This document shows, piece by piece, positions 20,559-30,784 of a DNA stretch of 64,000 bases. The notes under the pieces are model-generated. The model ran no database searches. It saw nothing but the letters and a program-made list of their open reading frames with translations, and was not told the DNA's origin. The stretch is from Streptomyces fulvorobeus (GTDB lineage Bacteria > Actinomycetota > Actinomycetes > Streptomycetales > Streptomycetaceae). The stretch covers positions 868,001-932,000 of the forward strand of contig NZ_BLWC01000001.1 of assembly GCF_013167895.1 (NCBI RefSeq), in the 5' to 3' direction. The translations under genes were made by a program, and so were the position numbers. The stretch's first letter is position 1; every line of letters begins with the position of its first letter.

Positions 20559-22319
20559 TCACGCCTCCTTCGGGTGGTCGGTGGGGACGTTGATCCGGCG
20601 GGTGCGGCGCAGCGGCGGCTTGGCGCCGAGACGCTTGGGGTCCAGCCCGGACCACGAGTTGCCGCTGGAGAAGAACTTCGTCTGGCCCATCAGGGTCATG
20701 AGGGGCTTGGTGAAGAGGAACACCACCACGACGTCGAGCAGGGTGGTCAGGCCGAGCGTGAACGCGAAGCCCTGGACCTTGCCGACCGTCACGAGGAAGA
20801 GCACCGCGGCGGCGAGGAACGACACGAAGTCGGAGACCAGGATGGTGCGCCGGGCACGGGGCCAGGCGCGCTCGATGGCCGGACGCAGGGTGCGGCCCTC
20901 GCGGATCTCGTCACGGACACGTTCGAAGTACACGATGAAGGAGTCCGCCGTGATCCCGATCGCGACGATCGCTCCGCAGACCGCGGGCAGGTTCAGCGCG
21001 AAGCCGATGGCCGGGCCGAGCAGGGCCATGATCGTGTACGTCAGGATGCCGGACACCGCGAGGCTGAAGAGCGCGATGAGCGCCAGTCCGCGGTAGTAGG
21101 CGACCAGGTAGATGACGACCAGGGCGAGCCCGATGGCACCGGCGATGAGACCGGCCTTCAGCTGCTCGTCACCGAGGGCGGCCGTCACGGTGGTGACGCT
21201 CTGCTGCTCGAAGGAGAGCGGGAGGGCACCGTAGGACAGGACGTTGGCCAGGTCCTCGGCGGACTGCTGGGTGAAGCTGCCGGAGATCTCGGCGCTGCCG
21301 CTGAGGGTCTCGTTCACCTGCGGCGCGGAGACGACCTCGCCGTCGAGGGAGATCGCGAACTGGTTCTGCGGCGACTGCTGCGCGGAGAGCTTCTGCGTGA
21401 TCGACTGGAACTTCTTGGAGCCCTTGTCGCTGAACTCCATGGAGACCAGCCAGATGCCCCGCTGCTGGTCGAACTGGGCCTTGGCGTCGTCGACGTCCGT
21501 ACCGGAGACCTCGGCCGGGCCGAGGATGTACTTGGCGTCACCCTCGGCGCTGCACGCGACCGTGGGGTCCTCGGGCTTGACTCCCTCGCCGGCCACGACG
21601 CGGGCCTCGGCGTCGGTGCAGTCCAGCTCGGTGAACTTCTTCTGCAGTGCGGCGCTGGCCGGGTCGGGCGTCTCGGCGGCGGGCGGCTCCGTCGGCGCCG
21701 GGGCGTCCGTTTTGCTCGCGCCGGGGGTCGGCGTCTCGTCCTTCTTCAGGGCGTCCGTGACCGCACGGCCCTGGGAGGTGGCGCTCGATGAGGGAGTGGG
21801 CTTCGAACCGGAAGCGGTCTCCCCGTCGCCTGCCTTCGCGCTGGGCGTGGCCTTGGGCGTGCTCGAACCGGTTGCCGAGGGGCTCTCGGAACCCGTGGGC
21901 GTCGGCGTTCCGGCGGTGACCGTGAGGACGGGCCGGAAGTAGAGCTGGGCGGTCGTGCCGACCTGCTCCTGCGCCTGCTTGGAGTTCGTCCCCTTGGGGA
22001 TGTTGACGATGATGTTGCGCTCGCCCTGGGTCTGGACCTCGGCCTCCGAGACACCCAGACCATTGACACGGCGTTCGATGATGCTGACCGCGGTGTCCAT
22101 GTTGGTCTGGTTGATCGCGTTCGGCTTGCCGGGCTGGTTCTTGGCTTCGAGCGTGATCGATGTCCCGCCGGCCAGGTCGATGCCCAGCCGGGGCGTGGTG
22201 TGACCGGACAGGAACATCCCGCCGGTGAGCGCGACCATGGCGATCAGGATCAGTACCAGGGCACGCCCCGGCCTGCTCTGACCGCCCGCCGGCCCTCGGC
22301 CCTTCTTCGGTGCTGCCAC
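20559..22319 (-). CDS. secD: protein translocase subunit SecD
   Basis: 586 residues. An N-terminal helix (LVLILIAMVALTGGMFLSG) leads into the conserved LGIDLAGGTSITLEA. The first outer domain is interrupted at about residues 145-225 by a Thr/Pro/Ser/Ala-rich insertion (TPTPTGSESPSATGSS...). The second part (FAISLDGEVVSAPQVNETLSG) and five C-terminal helices (GAIVAIGITADSFIVYFERV) follow. The insertion is absent from enterobacterial SecD and looks like an exposed, disordered linker. It forms an operon with secF; yajC lies 148 bp upstream. Confidence 0.97.
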   Translation of the reverse strand: MAAPKKGRGPAGGQSRPGRALVLILIAMVALTGGMFLSGHTTPRLGIDLAGGTSITLEAKNQPGKPNAINQTNMDTAVSIIERRVNGLGVSEAEVQTQGERNIIVNIPKGTNSKQAQEQVGTTAQLYFRPVLTVTAGTPTPTGSESPSATGSSTPKATPSAKAGDGETASGSKPTPSSSATSQGRAVTDALKKDETPTPGASKTDAPAPTEPPAAETPDPASAALQKKFTELDCTDAEARVVAGEGVKPEDPTVACSAEGDAKYILGPAEVSGTDVDDAKAQFDQQRGIWLVSMEFSDKGSKKFQSITQKLSAQQSPQNQFAISLDGEVVSAPQVNETLSGSAEISGSFTQQSAEDLANVLSYGALPLSFEQQSVTTVTAALGDEQLKAGLIAGAIGLALVVIYLVAYYRGLALIALFSLAVSGILTYTIMALLGPAIGFALNLPAVCGAIVAIGITADSFIVYFERVRDEIREGRTLRPAIERAWPRARRTILVSDFVSFLAAAVLFLVTVGKVQGFAFTLGLTTLLDVVVVFLFTKPLMTLMGQTKFFSSGNSWSGLDPKRLGAKPPLRRTRRINVPTDHPKEA

Positions 22320-22467
22320 CTTCTCGTTTCTCCCTGTCCAACCGCCCCGCGCCGGGTACGCGCCCGAGCGGCCACGAAGTGATGTGGGGACCTGCCCCCC
22401 GCAGAAGACCGCACGTTCCGTCGGACGCCGCGTGCCTGTAGGCGCGCGGCGTCCCGGGATCGTGAAA

Positions 22468-22935
22468 CTACTTCGTGTCGCCCTCGCCGTCGGCCTTGGC
22501 GTCCTTCGGGTCGACGTCCTTCTCCACGGCCTTCTCCTCGACCTCGTCGTCCTCGGCCTTCTTGCCCAGGTCGATCCGCGCGGTGTCCGGCGTGCCGGTG
22601 AGCGAGGAGGCGTCGTCGGGCACGATCGCGCCCTCGGACTTCAGGTCCTCGGCGTCGCCGTGGACGATGCGGTTGTACTCCGCGTCGTCCAGCACGGCAC
22701 CGATCGAGTTCTTGGCGTAGACGGCGTGGACGCCGGGCGCGACCTCGAGGAGAACCGTGTCGTCGTGAAGCTCCTTGACGGTGGCGTACATGCCCCCGAT
22801 CGTCCGGACGCCGGTGCCGGGCTGCATGTCGTTACGCATCTGCGCAGCCGCCGCCTGCTTCTTCTTGGCGGACCGGGTCATCAGGAACATGGCCCCGATG
22901 AGCACGATGAAGGGGAGGAGAGTCACGATATTCAC
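22468..22935 (-). CDS. yajC: preprotein translocase subunit YajC
   Basis: 155 residues from the GTG at 22935, which begins NIVTLLPFIVLIGAMFLMTR as in other YajC proteins; AAGGA lies upstream. A 7-residue longer in-frame start exists but is less likely. It has a single N-terminal membrane helix, then the compact YajC domain (MQPGTGVRTIGGMYATVKEL) and a highly acidic Asp/Glu/Lys tail (about 110-155). YajC associates with SecDF. Confidence 0.95.
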   Translation of the reverse strand: MNIVTLLPFIVLIGAMFLMTRSAKKKQAAAAQMRNDMQPGTGVRTIGGMYATVKELHDDTVLLEVAPGVHAVYAKNSIGAVLDDAEYNRIVHGDAEDLKSEGAIVPDDASSLTGTPDTARIDLGKKAEDDEVEEKAVEKDVDPKDAKADGEGDTK

Positions 22936-23100
22936 GGGACGGGAATTCCTTCGCACGACCGCGTCGGGATGCGGCCTGGTCTACGGGGGTGGGTACGCCA
23001 CCCTGTACGGGCGGCATCGGCGGAGTCTAAGCGAGTCCGCATCATTGGAACAACGCCCAGCATGGCACCGTGGTTCCTCTGGGGGCCAACCCGTGATTCT

Positions 23101-24192
23101 TCACGCCCCGAACAGGCCCTGTTGTCCCTTTCCGCCGTGAGGTGGCGGGACAAGGCCCAGATGTGCCCAGGCCGCGGGGGTGGCGACCCTGCCGCGCGGG
23201 GTCCTGGCCAGCAGTCCCTCCCGTACGAGGAAGGGCTCGGCGACCTCCTCGACGGTCTCGCGCTCCTCCCCCACCGCGACGGCGAGGGTGGACAGGCCCA
23301 CGGGCCCGCCGCCGAAGAGCTTCAGCAGGGCGCCGAGCACCGCGCGGTCCAGCCGGTCCAGGCCGCGGGCGTCGACCTCGTACACCCGCAGGGCCGCGGC
23401 CGCGATGTCCCGGTCGATCCTGCCGTCGGCCTTGACCTGGGCGTAGTCACGGACCCGGCGCAGCAGCCGGTTGGCGATGCGGGGGGTGCCCCGGGAGCGG
23501 CCGGCGATCTCCGCGGCGCCCACCACGTCGATCTCGACGTCCAGGAGGCGGGCGGAACGGTGGATGACGCGTTCCAGCTCGACGGGGCTGTAGAACTCCA
23601 TGTGCCCGGTGAAGCCGAAGCGGTCGCGCAGCGGGGGCGGCAGCAGGCCGGCCCGGGTGGTGGCGCCGACCAGGGTGAAGGGCGGCAGTTCCAGGGGGAT
23701 CGCGGTGGCACCGGGGCCCTTGCCGACGATGACGTCGACCCGGAAGTCCTCCATGGCCATGTAGAGCATCTCCTCGGCGGGCCGCGACATGCGGTGGATC
23801 TCGTCGAGGAAGAGGACCTCGCCCTCCTGGAGTGAGGAGAGGATCGCGGCGAGGTCGCCCGCGTGCTGGATGGCGGGGCCGGAGGTGATCCTGATCGGGG
23901 CGTTCATCTCGGCCGCGATGATCATGGAGAGCGTGGTCTTGCCGAGGCCGGGAGCGCCGGAGAGCAGGACGTGGTCGGCGGTGGCTCCGCGGGCGCGGGC
24001 GGCCTTGAGGACGAGGTCGAGCTGCTCGCGGACCTTCTCCTGGCCGACGAACTCGTCGAGGTCCTTGGGGCGCAGCGCCGCTTCGACCGCGGTGTCCTCG
24101 CCGTCTGCCCCGGCGTCGACCAGCCGGTCGTCCAGCGGGTCGTCCAGATGCGGACGCTCGTCGGTGTCGGGTCCGGTCTCGTCCCAGTTCAT
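23101..24192 (-). CDS. ruvB: Holliday junction DNA helicase RuvB
   Basis: 363 residues. The hexameric AAA+ motor drives branch migration with RuvA. Walker A is [14 protein letters not shown] (about 77), Walker B is [10 protein letters not shown], sensor 1 is [21 protein letters not shown] with the arginine finger, and the C-terminal winged helix ends QQGLFGA. It is 68 bp downstream of ruvA in the ruvC-ruvA-ruvB operon. Confidence 0.98.
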   Translation of the reverse strand: MNWDETGPDTDERPHLDDPLDDRLVDAGADGEDTAVEAALRPKDLDEFVGQEKVREQLDLVLKAARARGATADHVLLSGAPGLGKTTLSMIIAAEMNAPIRITSGPAIQHAGDLAAILSSLQEGEVLFLDEIHRMSRPAEEMLYMAMEDFRVDVIVGKGPGATAIPLELPPFTLVGATTRAGLLPPPLRDRFGFTGHMEFYSPVELERVIHRSARLLDVEIDVVGAAEIAGRSRGTPRIANRLLRRVRDYAQVKADGRIDRDIAAAALRVYEVDARGLDRLDRAVLGALLKLFGGGPVGLSTLAVAVGEERETVEEVAEPFLVREGLLARTPRGRVATPAAWAHLGLVPPPHGGKGQQGLFGA

Positions 24193-24260
24193 TCGGTCAG
24201 TCCCGCCTAGGGTGTCTCGGTGCCGGGCCGTGCGGCGCCGGACCGGTGTGGTGCCCGGGT

Positions 24261-24887
24261 TCAGCGTGCACGGTTGAGCGTCTGGAGAGCGGCGCGCAGC
24301 AGTTGCGGTACGGGCGGCCGGGCGCCGTCCGCGATCGCGGCCTCGGCCTGCGGGGCGACGGCGGCGACCGCCTCGTCCGCCTCACGGGTCGCGTACCCGA
24401 GTCCGATCAGGGCCGCCTGGAGCTGGTCGCGCCAGCCGGAGGTGACCGGGGTGCCGATGCCCTGCTGCCCGATGCGGGCGCCGACCGGCTCCCCGAGCCT
24501 GTCCTTCAGCTCCAGGAGGAGCTTCTGGGCGCCCTTCTTGCCGATGCCGGAGACGGCGGTGAGCGCCTTCTCGTCACCCGTGGCGACGGCGGTGCGCAGG
24601 GCGTCGGGGCTGTGGGTGGCGAGCATGGCCTGGGCGAGCCGGGGGCCGACGCCGCTGGCGGTCTGGAGCAGTTCGAAGACCTGGCGCTCGTCGTCGTCGG
24701 CGAAGCCGTAGAGCGTGAGCGAGTCCTCCCGTACGACGAGGGAGGTGGCGAGCTTGGCCTCCTTGCCGATCCGCAGGCCGGCGAGGGTGTGGGGGGTGCA
24801 CTGCACGGCCATGCCGATGCCGCCGACCTCGATCACGGCCGTGGTCGGGGCGAGGGCGGCAACCGGGCCCGATACGAAGGCGATCAC
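24261..24887 (-). CDS. ruvA: Holliday junction DNA helicase RuvA
   Basis: 208 residues. GTG start gives [12 protein letters not shown], the normal RuvA N-terminus. The OB domain is followed by two helix-hairpin-helix motifs ([17 protein letters not shown] and [19 protein letters not shown]) that bind junction DNA, and a flexible linker to the C-terminal RuvB-binding domain. The start overlaps the ruvC stop (GTGA), so the two are translationally coupled. Confidence 0.97.
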   Translation of the reverse strand: MIAFVSGPVAALAPTTAVIEVGGIGMAVQCTPHTLAGLRIGKEAKLATSLVVREDSLTLYGFADDDERQVFELLQTASGVGPRLAQAMLATHSPDALRTAVATGDEKALTAVSGIGKKGAQKLLLELKDRLGEPVGARIGQQGIGTPVTSGWRDQLQAALIGLGYATREADEAVAAVAPQAEAAIADGARPPVPQLLRAALQTLNRAR

Positions 24888-25417
24888 GCGGTACGGCCTT
24901 TCAGGGTGCGATGGGCGGCGACGGCCTGCTGGAGTCTGTTCTGCGCGGGGGCCCGCCAGATGTGGCAGATGGCGAGTGCGAGGGCGTCGGCGGCGTCGGC
25001 GGGTTTCGGCGGCGCGTCCAGGCGCAGGAGGCGGGTCACCATGGCGCCGACCTGGTCCTTGTCGGCACGTCCTGAACCGGTGACGGCGGCCTTGACCTCG
25101 CTGGGCGTGTGCAGGGCGACGGGGATGCCGCGACGTGAGGCGCACAGCATGGCGACCGCGCTGGCCTGGGCGGTGCCCATCACCGTACGCACGTTGTGCT
25201 GGCTGAACACCCGCTCCACGGCGACGAATTGGGGCCGGTGCGTGTCGAGCCATTCCTCGATGCCGCGCTCGATGGCGACCAGCCGGTGGCCGAGCTCCGC
25301 GTCGGCCGGGGTGCGCACGACTCCGACGCCGATCATCGTCAGAGGGCGTCCGGCGACGCCTTCGACGACTCCCACCCCGCACCGGGTCAACCCCGGGTCC
25401 ACACCGAGTACACGCAT
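24884..25417 (-). CDS. ruvC: Holliday junction endodeoxyribonuclease RuvC
   Basis: 177 residues. RNase H-fold resolvase. The first catalytic Asp is in [14 protein letters not shown] (D7), Glu is in [10 protein letters not shown], and the C-terminal acidic pair is in [15 protein letters not shown]. It leads the ruvCAB operon, 140 bp downstream of yebC. Confidence 0.97.
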   Translation of the reverse strand: MRVLGVDPGLTRCGVGVVEGVAGRPLTMIGVGVVRTPADAELGHRLVAIERGIEEWLDTHRPQFVAVERVFSQHNVRTVMGTAQASAVAMLCASRRGIPVALHTPSEVKAAVTGSGRADKDQVGAMVTRLLRLDAPPKPADAADALALAICHIWRAPAQNRLQQAVAAHRTLKGRTA

Positions 25418-25557
25418 GAAGCGCCCCCTCCCTCCGCCGACTTCACCGATCGGTCAACTGTTCCCGCAGGCTATCGGCTCGCACTGACAATGCGACGGGC
25501 CGACGGGGTGTGTCCCCGTCGGCCCGTCGCGTCGTCGGTGCGGCGACTGCCCGGATG

Positions 25558-26310
25558 TCAGGCGTCGACCTTCTCCATGACCTCGTCGGACACGTCGAAG
25601 TTGGCGAAGACGTTCTGCACGTCGTCACTGTCCTCCAGCGCGTCGATGAGCTTGAAGATCTTGCGTGCGCCCTCTTCGTCGAGATCTACCTGCATGGTGG
25701 GCAGGAAGTTGGCCTCGGCGGAGTCGTAGTCGATTCCGGCGTCCTGGAGAGCGGTGCGGACCGCGACCATGTCGGTGGCCTCGCTGACGACCTCGAACGT
25801 GTCACCGAGGTCGTTGACCTCCTCGGCACCCGCGTCGAGCACGGCGCCGAGGACGTCGTCCTCGGTCAGCTCGCCCTTGGGGACGATCACGACGCCCTTG
25901 CGGTTGAAGAGGTAGGAGACCGAACCCGGGTCGGCCATCGAACCGCCGTTGCGGGTCATGGCGACCCGTACGTCGGAGGCGGCGCGGTTGCGGTTGTCGG
26001 TGAGGCACTCGATGAGCACCGCGACGCCGTTCGGTCCGTAGCCCTCGTACATGATCGTCTCGTAGTCGGCGCCGCCGTCCTCAAGACCGCCACCGCGCTT
26101 GACCGCGGAGTCGATGTTCTTGTTCGGGACGGAGCTCTTCTTCGCCTTCTGGATGGCGTCGACGAGCGTCGGGTTGCCTTCGAGATCGACACCGCCGGAG
26201 CGGGCCGCGACCTCGATGTTCTTGATCAGCTTCGCGAAGAGCTTGCCGCGCTTGGCGTCAATCACGGCCTTCTTGTGCTTCGTCGTAGCCCATTTAGAGT
26301 GGCCGGACAT
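25558..26310 (-). CDS. YebC/PmpR family DNA-binding/translation-associated protein
   Basis: 250 residues from the ATG that gives [20 protein letters not shown], the invariant family N-terminus (an 8-residue longer start is less likely). It contains [22 protein letters not shown] and [14 protein letters not shown], also family signatures. Members have been described as transcriptional regulators and, more recently, as factors for difficult translation. The placement next to ruvC is the classical yebC-ruvC association. Confidence 0.96.
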   Translation of the reverse strand: MSGHSKWATTKHKKAVIDAKRGKLFAKLIKNIEVAARSGGVDLEGNPTLVDAIQKAKKSSVPNKNIDSAVKRGGGLEDGGADYETIMYEGYGPNGVAVLIECLTDNRNRAASDVRVAMTRNGGSMADPGSVSYLFNRKGVVIVPKGELTEDDVLGAVLDAGAEEVNDLGDTFEVVSEATDMVAVRTALQDAGIDYDSAEANFLPTMQVDLDEEGARKIFKLIDALEDSDDVQNVFANFDVSDEVMEKVDA

Positions 26311-26371
26311 CTGCCTTCTCCTTCGCGTCACCAAAATCGATCCGAACCCGAGAGATCCTACCGGGGTCGAG

Positions 26372-26965
26372 TCAGCGGACTGCGCGCACCATGTCGACGA
26401 AGAGTGCGTGAACCCGGTGGTCTCCGGTCAGTTCCGGGTGGAATGACGTGGCGAGGGCGTTTCCCTGCCGTACGGCGACGATGTGGCCGCCGTGCTCGGC
26501 GATGACCGTGACCCGCGCCCCGACGGATTCGACCCAGGGGGCCCGGATGAACACGCCCTCGACCGGGCCGTCCGCGACGCCTTCGACCTCGACGGCCGCC
26601 TCGAAGGACTCGTTCTGCCGTCCGAAGGCGTTGCGGCGCACGATCATGTCGATACCGCCGACGGTCTCCTGGCCCGAGCGCGGGTCGAGGATCTTGTCGG
26701 CGAGCAGGATCATGCCGGCGCAGGTGCCGTAGACGGGCATCCCGGCGCCGACGCGCTCGCGCAGCGGGTCCAGCATGCCGAAGAGCACGGCGAGTTTGGA
26801 CATGGTGGTGGATTCGCCGCCGGGTATGACCAGGCCGTCGACCTCGGCGAGCTCCTCGGGCCGCCGGACCGGCCTGGCCAGGGCGTCAGCCGAGGCCAGG
26901 GCGATCAGGTGCTCCCGTACGTCGCCCTGGAGAGCCAGGACTCCGATCACAGGGGTGTCGCTCAT
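26372..26965 (-). CDS. pdxT: pyridoxal 5'-phosphate synthase glutaminase subunit PdxT
   Basis: 197 residues. Class I glutamine amidotransferase that feeds ammonia to Pdx[15 protein letters not shown] is the N-terminus, [15 protein letters not shown] the oxyanion region, [10 protein letters not shown] carries the nucleophilic Cys, and SFHPEL the His-Glu pair. It starts 6 bp after pdxS, so PLP synthase subunits are co-expressed. Confidence 0.97.
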   Translation of the reverse strand: MSDTPVIGVLALQGDVREHLIALASADALARPVRRPEELAEVDGLVIPGGESTTMSKLAVLFGMLDPLRERVGAGMPVYGTCAGMILLADKILDPRSGQETVGGIDMIVRRNAFGRQNESFEAAVEVEGVADGPVEGVFIRAPWVESVGARVTVIAEHGGHIVAVRQGNALATSFHPELTGDHRVHALFVDMVRAVR

Positions 26966-26971
26966 CAGTGA

Positions 26972-27892
26972 CTACCAGCCGCGGTTGGCGTAGCGCTCGG
27001 CCTCGGGCAGGGTGTCGCAGTTGATGCCGACCATGGCCTCGCCCAGGTTGCGGGAGGCGTCCGCGATGATCTTCGGGTCGTCGTAGAAGGTGGTGGCCTT
27101 CACGATCGCGGCGGCGCGCCTGGCCGGGTCGCCGGACTTGAAGATGCCGGAGCCCACGAAGACGCCCTCGGCGCCGAGCTGGCGCATCAGCGCGGCGTCG
27201 GCGGGGGTCGCGACCCCGCCCGCGGAGAAGAGGACGACGGGCAGCTTGCCGAGCTCGGCGACCTCCTTGACCAGCTCGTACGGGGCGCGGAGCTCCTTGG
27301 CGGCGGCGTACAGCTCGTTGTTGTCGTAGCCGCGCAGCCGGGCGATCTCGTTCTTGATCTGACGCAGGTGGCGGACGGCCTCCACGACGTTGCCGGTGCC
27401 GGCCTCGCCCTTCGAGCGGATCATGGCCGCGCCCTCGGCGATACGGCGCAGGGCCTCGCCCAGGTTGGTGGCGCCGCAGACGAACGGGGTCGTGAAGGCG
27501 AACTTGTCGCTGTGGTTGACCTCGTCGGCCGGGGTCAGGACCTCGGACTCGTCGATGTAGTCGACGCCGAGGGACTGCAGGACCTGGGCCTCGACGAAGT
27601 GGCCGATGCGCGACTTGGCCATGACCGGGATGGAGACGGCCTCGATGATCTCCTCGATCATGTTCGGGTCGGACATCCGGGCCACGCCGCCGTCCTTGCG
27701 GATGTCGGCGGGCACCCGCTCCAGAGCCATGACGGCCACGGCGCCCGCGTCCTCGGCGATCTTCGCCTGCTCGGCGTTGACGACGTCCATGATCACGCCG
27801 CCCTTGAGCTGCTCGGCCATACCGCGCTTGACGCGGCTGGTGCCGATGGCCGGGGAGTCGGTGGACTGCTGCGTGCTGGGAAGCGTGGACAC
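26972..27892 (-). CDS. pdxS: pyridoxal 5'-phosphate synthase lyase subunit PdxS
   Basis: 306 residues. A TIM-barrel enzyme making PLP from ribose 5-phosphate, glyceraldehyde 3-phosphate and ammonia. [40 protein letters not shown] and [17 protein letters not shown] are hallmark motifs including the reactive lysines. It lies upstream of pdxT; the 113 bp before it should hold the promoter. Confidence 0.98.
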   Translation of the reverse strand: MSTLPSTQQSTDSPAIGTSRVKRGMAEQLKGGVIMDVVNAEQAKIAEDAGAVAVMALERVPADIRKDGGVARMSDPNMIEEIIEAVSIPVMAKSRIGHFVEAQVLQSLGVDYIDESEVLTPADEVNHSDKFAFTTPFVCGATNLGEALRRIAEGAAMIRSKGEAGTGNVVEAVRHLRQIKNEIARLRGYDNNELYAAAKELRAPYELVKEVAELGKLPVVLFSAGGVATPADAALMRQLGAEGVFVGSGIFKSGDPARRAAAIVKATTFYDDPKIIADASRNLGEAMVGINCDTLPEAERYANRGW

Positions 27893-28005
27893 GGATCGAC
27901 CTCACTGGGGAAAGACAGCTGACTGGTGCAAGGTCGAGCAAACGCCCCCGGACCAGTCCACAGCAAGGGCCAATAAGCACCCCGTGGATCGTTCCGGCCC
28001 CGGTC

Positions 28006-28551
28006 TCAGGATCCGGGACGGGCCGCGAGCGCCACCGGTGGCTCGTCGTCCATCTCGAAAGCGAGCGGGAAGGGCGCGTGTCCGGCCAGCCGGAACAGCC
28101 GCACCGAACGGTGCCTGCGCAGCGCACGGGCGGCGCGCACCGCGTCGTTGTGGAAGCGCCGCGCCATCGGCACCCTGCGCACGGCGGCGGCGAGCTCGGC
28201 GGCCGCCTCGACGCCGCCGGGGATCTCCTGCACCGCCTCCACCTGGACGGTCTCACCGAAGACGGCGCGCAACGCGGTGCTCAGCTCGCTCTCGGTGACC
28301 TCCCGCTGCTCCTCCTCGGCCTGCCGGGCGGCGTGCGCGGCCTCGTACAGGACGATGGAGGCGGCCGGGTCGAGGACACCGGACGTGGCCAGTTCCTGGG
28401 TGACCGAGGCGCGGCGCAGCAGTTGGGCGTCGAGCGCGGCCCGGGCCGCGTCGATCCGGGCGTGCAGCCGGTCCAGCCTTCCGGCGGTCCAGCTGAGGTA
28501 CAGGCCGATCGCGACCAGCGCGACGGCGATCCAGATGAGGGTTTCGGTCAC
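28006..28551 (-). CDS. membrane protein with LemA-like N-terminus
   Basis: 181 residues from the GTG at 28551 (TETLIWIAVALVAIGLYLSW). One N-terminal helix is followed by a coiled-coil region (RLDRLHARIDAARAALDAQL) that resembles LemA proteins, with LLRRASVTQELA after it. The C-terminal half is basic and unlike LemA. In M. tuberculosis the position next to pimA holds Rv2609c, a membrane protein with a Nudix domain; no Nudix box is present here. A 17-residue longer start is possible. Function unknown. Confidence 0.8.
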   Translation of the reverse strand: MTETLIWIAVALVAIGLYLSWTAGRLDRLHARIDAARAALDAQLLRRASVTQELATSGVLDPAASIVLYEAAHAARQAEEEQREVTESELSTALRAVFGETVQVEAVQEIPGGVEAAAELAAAVRRVPMARRFHNDAVRAARALRRHRSVRLFRLAGHAPFPLAFEMDDEPPVALAARPGS

Positions 28552-28703
28552 GGGCGGCAAGGCTACCGTCGTACGGGCCGCTCCCCGGCCGCCCCCGCCC
28601 ACCGGGGCCCGGACCGGAGTCCTTTCCGGCAGCGGGGCAGCGGGCCACGGTGGAGGGGAGGGGGTGCGAGGGGATGTGAAGTCACCGGCCGGACGGCCGG
28701 CCT

Positions 28704-29864
28704 TCAGTCCCGGGCCAGCCCGAACCGCGCCCGGAGCCCCGTGCGCTCGTCCGCGGCCACCGAGGCGGCCCCGTCCGTCACGGTCTCGTACACCGCCAGG
28801 ATGTCCGCGCCCACCGTCGTCCAGTCGAAGCGGCGCACGTGCGCGCTGCCCCGCCGGCGGAGCCCCTCGCGCCGCTCCGGGTCGCCCAGGAGGCGGATCG
28901 CGGCCGTGGCCAGCGCGTGCGCGTCCTCGTTGGCGAAGAGCTCACCGGCCGAGCCCTGGTCGAGCACCTGGGCGAACGCGTCCAGATCGCTGGCGAGCAC
29001 CGGCGCCCCCGCCGAGAGCGCCTCGACCAGGATGATGCCGAAGCTCTCGCCCCCGGTGTTCGGCGCGACGTACACGTCGACGCTGCGCAGCAGGCGTGCC
29101 TTGTCCTCGTCGCTGACCATGCCGAGGAACTCGACGCGGTCACGCAGTTCTCCTGGCAGGGAGGCGACCGCCTCCTCCTCGTCACCCCGGCCGGCAACCA
29201 GCAGCCTCGACTCCGGGCGGGCGGCCAGGATCGCCGGCAGGGCCCTCATGAGGACCGGCAGGCCCTTGCGCGGCTCGTCGATGCGCCCGATGAACCCGAT
29301 CGTCCCGCCCTGCCACTCGGCCTTGGGCTCGGCCCGGGCGAAGAAGTCCACGTCGACGCCGTTGGGGATGACGACGGCGTCGCCGCCCAGATGCTCGACA
29401 AGGGTCCGGCGGGCGTACTCGCTCACCGCGATCCGCGCGCGGATCTTCTCCAGCGCGGGCTGGAGGATCGGATAGGCCGCGATCATCGCCCGGGACCGCG
29501 GGTTGGAGGTGTGGAAGGTGGCGACGATCGGCCCCTGGGCCGCCCAGCAGGCGAGCAGTCCCAGCGAGGGCGAGGTGGGTTCGTGGATGTGGATCACGTC
29601 GAAGGTGCCGTCATGCAGCCACCTGCGCACCCGCGCCGCCGACAGGAAGCCGAAGTTCAGCCGGGCGACGGAGCCGTTGTACGGGACGGGGACGGCCCGG
29701 CCCGCCGAGAGGACGTACGGCGGCAGCGGGGTCTCGTCGTCGGCGGGCGCCAGTACCGAGACCTGGTGGCCGAGGCGGATCAGGTGCTCGGCGAGGTCGC
29801 GGATGTGGAACTGCACGCCACCCGGGACGTCCCAGGAGTACGGGCAGACGATGCCGATCTTCAC
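28704..29864 (-). CDS. pimA: phosphatidyl-myo-inositol mannosyltransferase PimA (GT4)
   Basis: 386 residues. Transfers mannose from GDP-mannose to phosphatidylinositol at the inner membrane leaflet. The N-terminal Rossmann half opens KIGIVCPYSWDVPGGVQFHI with the GGVQ acceptor-site motif. The C-terminal half has GFIGRIDEPRKGLPVL and the GT4 E-x7-E signature NTGGESFGIILVEALSAG. The GTG start overlaps the stop of patA (GTGA). It is third in the pgsA-patA-pimA set. Confidence 0.95.
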   Translation of the reverse strand: MKIGIVCPYSWDVPGGVQFHIRDLAEHLIRLGHQVSVLAPADDETPLPPYVLSAGRAVPVPYNGSVARLNFGFLSAARVRRWLHDGTFDVIHIHEPTSPSLGLLACWAAQGPIVATFHTSNPRSRAMIAAYPILQPALEKIRARIAVSEYARRTLVEHLGGDAVVIPNGVDVDFFARAEPKAEWQGGTIGFIGRIDEPRKGLPVLMRALPAILAARPESRLLVAGRGDEEEAVASLPGELRDRVEFLGMVSDEDKARLLRSVDVYVAPNTGGESFGIILVEALSAGAPVLASDLDAFAQVLDQGSAGELFANEDAHALATAAIRLLGDPERREGLRRRGSAHVRRFDWTTVGADILAVYETVTDGAASVAADERTGLRARFGLARD

Positions 29865-30784
29865 GGCTGTTCCCCTCGGGGCTCCAGATCGGAGGTCCAG
29901 AGGCGCTGGAGCATGTGCCAGTCCTCCGGGTGTTCGGCGATTCCGATGGCGAAGGCATCGGCCAGCGCCTGTGTCATCACCGCGGCCTTCTCGACGCGGT
30001 TGCCCGTGGCCGGCGGCTCCACGGGCGGGTGGATGCGCACCTTCATGACCGGTGTGCCGTCGTACCAGAGCGTGGCGGGGAGCAGGGCCGCCCCGGTCTG
30101 CTGGGCCAGCAGTGCCGGCCCCGCCGGCATCCTGGCGGTGTCGCCGAAGAACGTCACCTCGACCCCGGACGCCGACAGGTCCCGGTCGGCGACCAGGCAG
30201 ACGAGGCCGCCGGCCCGCAGCCGCCGCGCCAGGGTGCCGAAGGCGGCGCCGCCGCTGTGCGGCAGCACCTCCATACCGAGGCTCTCGCGGTAGGCGACGA
30301 ACCTGTCGTAGAGCGATTCCGGCTTGAGGCGTTCCGCGACGGTGGTGAGGCCGATCTTGAGTTCGGTGGTCGCCCAGGCGCCGGCGAGGTCCCAGTTGGC
30401 CAGGTGCGGAAGGGCCACGACGACGCCCCGCCCGGCGTCGAGGGCACGCGTCAGGTGGTGGGTGTCCCGCACCTCGATGCTGTCCTTGATCCGCCGGGGG
30501 CTCCATGTCGGCAGCCTGAAGGACTCCAGCCAGTAGCGCATGTACGAGCGCATGGCGGCCTTGGACAGCTCGGCGAGGCGGGCGGCGTCCGCGTCGGGCA
30601 CCACCCGCGCCAGATTCGACTCCAGCCGCAGCACGCTCTTGCCGCGCCGCTTCCACACCTGGTCGGCGAGGGTACGGAAGAGCGCCCGGGCCACCGGCTC
30701 GGGGAGCGTCTTGACCGCTCCCCAGCCCAGCCCGTACAGCCTGTCCGTCAGCCGTTCCCGCAGCCCGTCGTCCGTACCGCTCAC
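29861..30784 (-). CDS. patA: phosphatidylinositol mannoside acyltransferase
   Basis: 307 residues. An LpxL/HtrB-type acyltransferase that adds a fatty acid to the PIM mannose. The catalytic H-x4-D motif is VVVALPHLANWDLAG (HLANWD), and the second region has LVADRDLSASGVEVTFFG. The GTG start (SGTDDGLRERLTDRLYGLGW) overlaps the pgsA stop by 4 bp; its own stop overlaps pimA, so three lipid enzymes are coupled. The equivalent mycobacterial gene is Rv2611c. Confidence 0.93.
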   Translation of the reverse strand: MSGTDDGLRERLTDRLYGLGWGAVKTLPEPVARALFRTLADQVWKRRGKSVLRLESNLARVVPDADAARLAELSKAAMRSYMRYWLESFRLPTWSPRRIKDSIEVRDTHHLTRALDAGRGVVVALPHLANWDLAGAWATTELKIGLTTVAERLKPESLYDRFVAYRESLGMEVLPHSGGAAFGTLARRLRAGGLVCLVADRDLSASGVEVTFFGDTARMPAGPALLAQQTGAALLPATLWYDGTPVMKVRIHPPVEPPATGNRVEKAAVMTQALADAFAIGIAEHPEDWHMLQRLWTSDLEPRGEQP

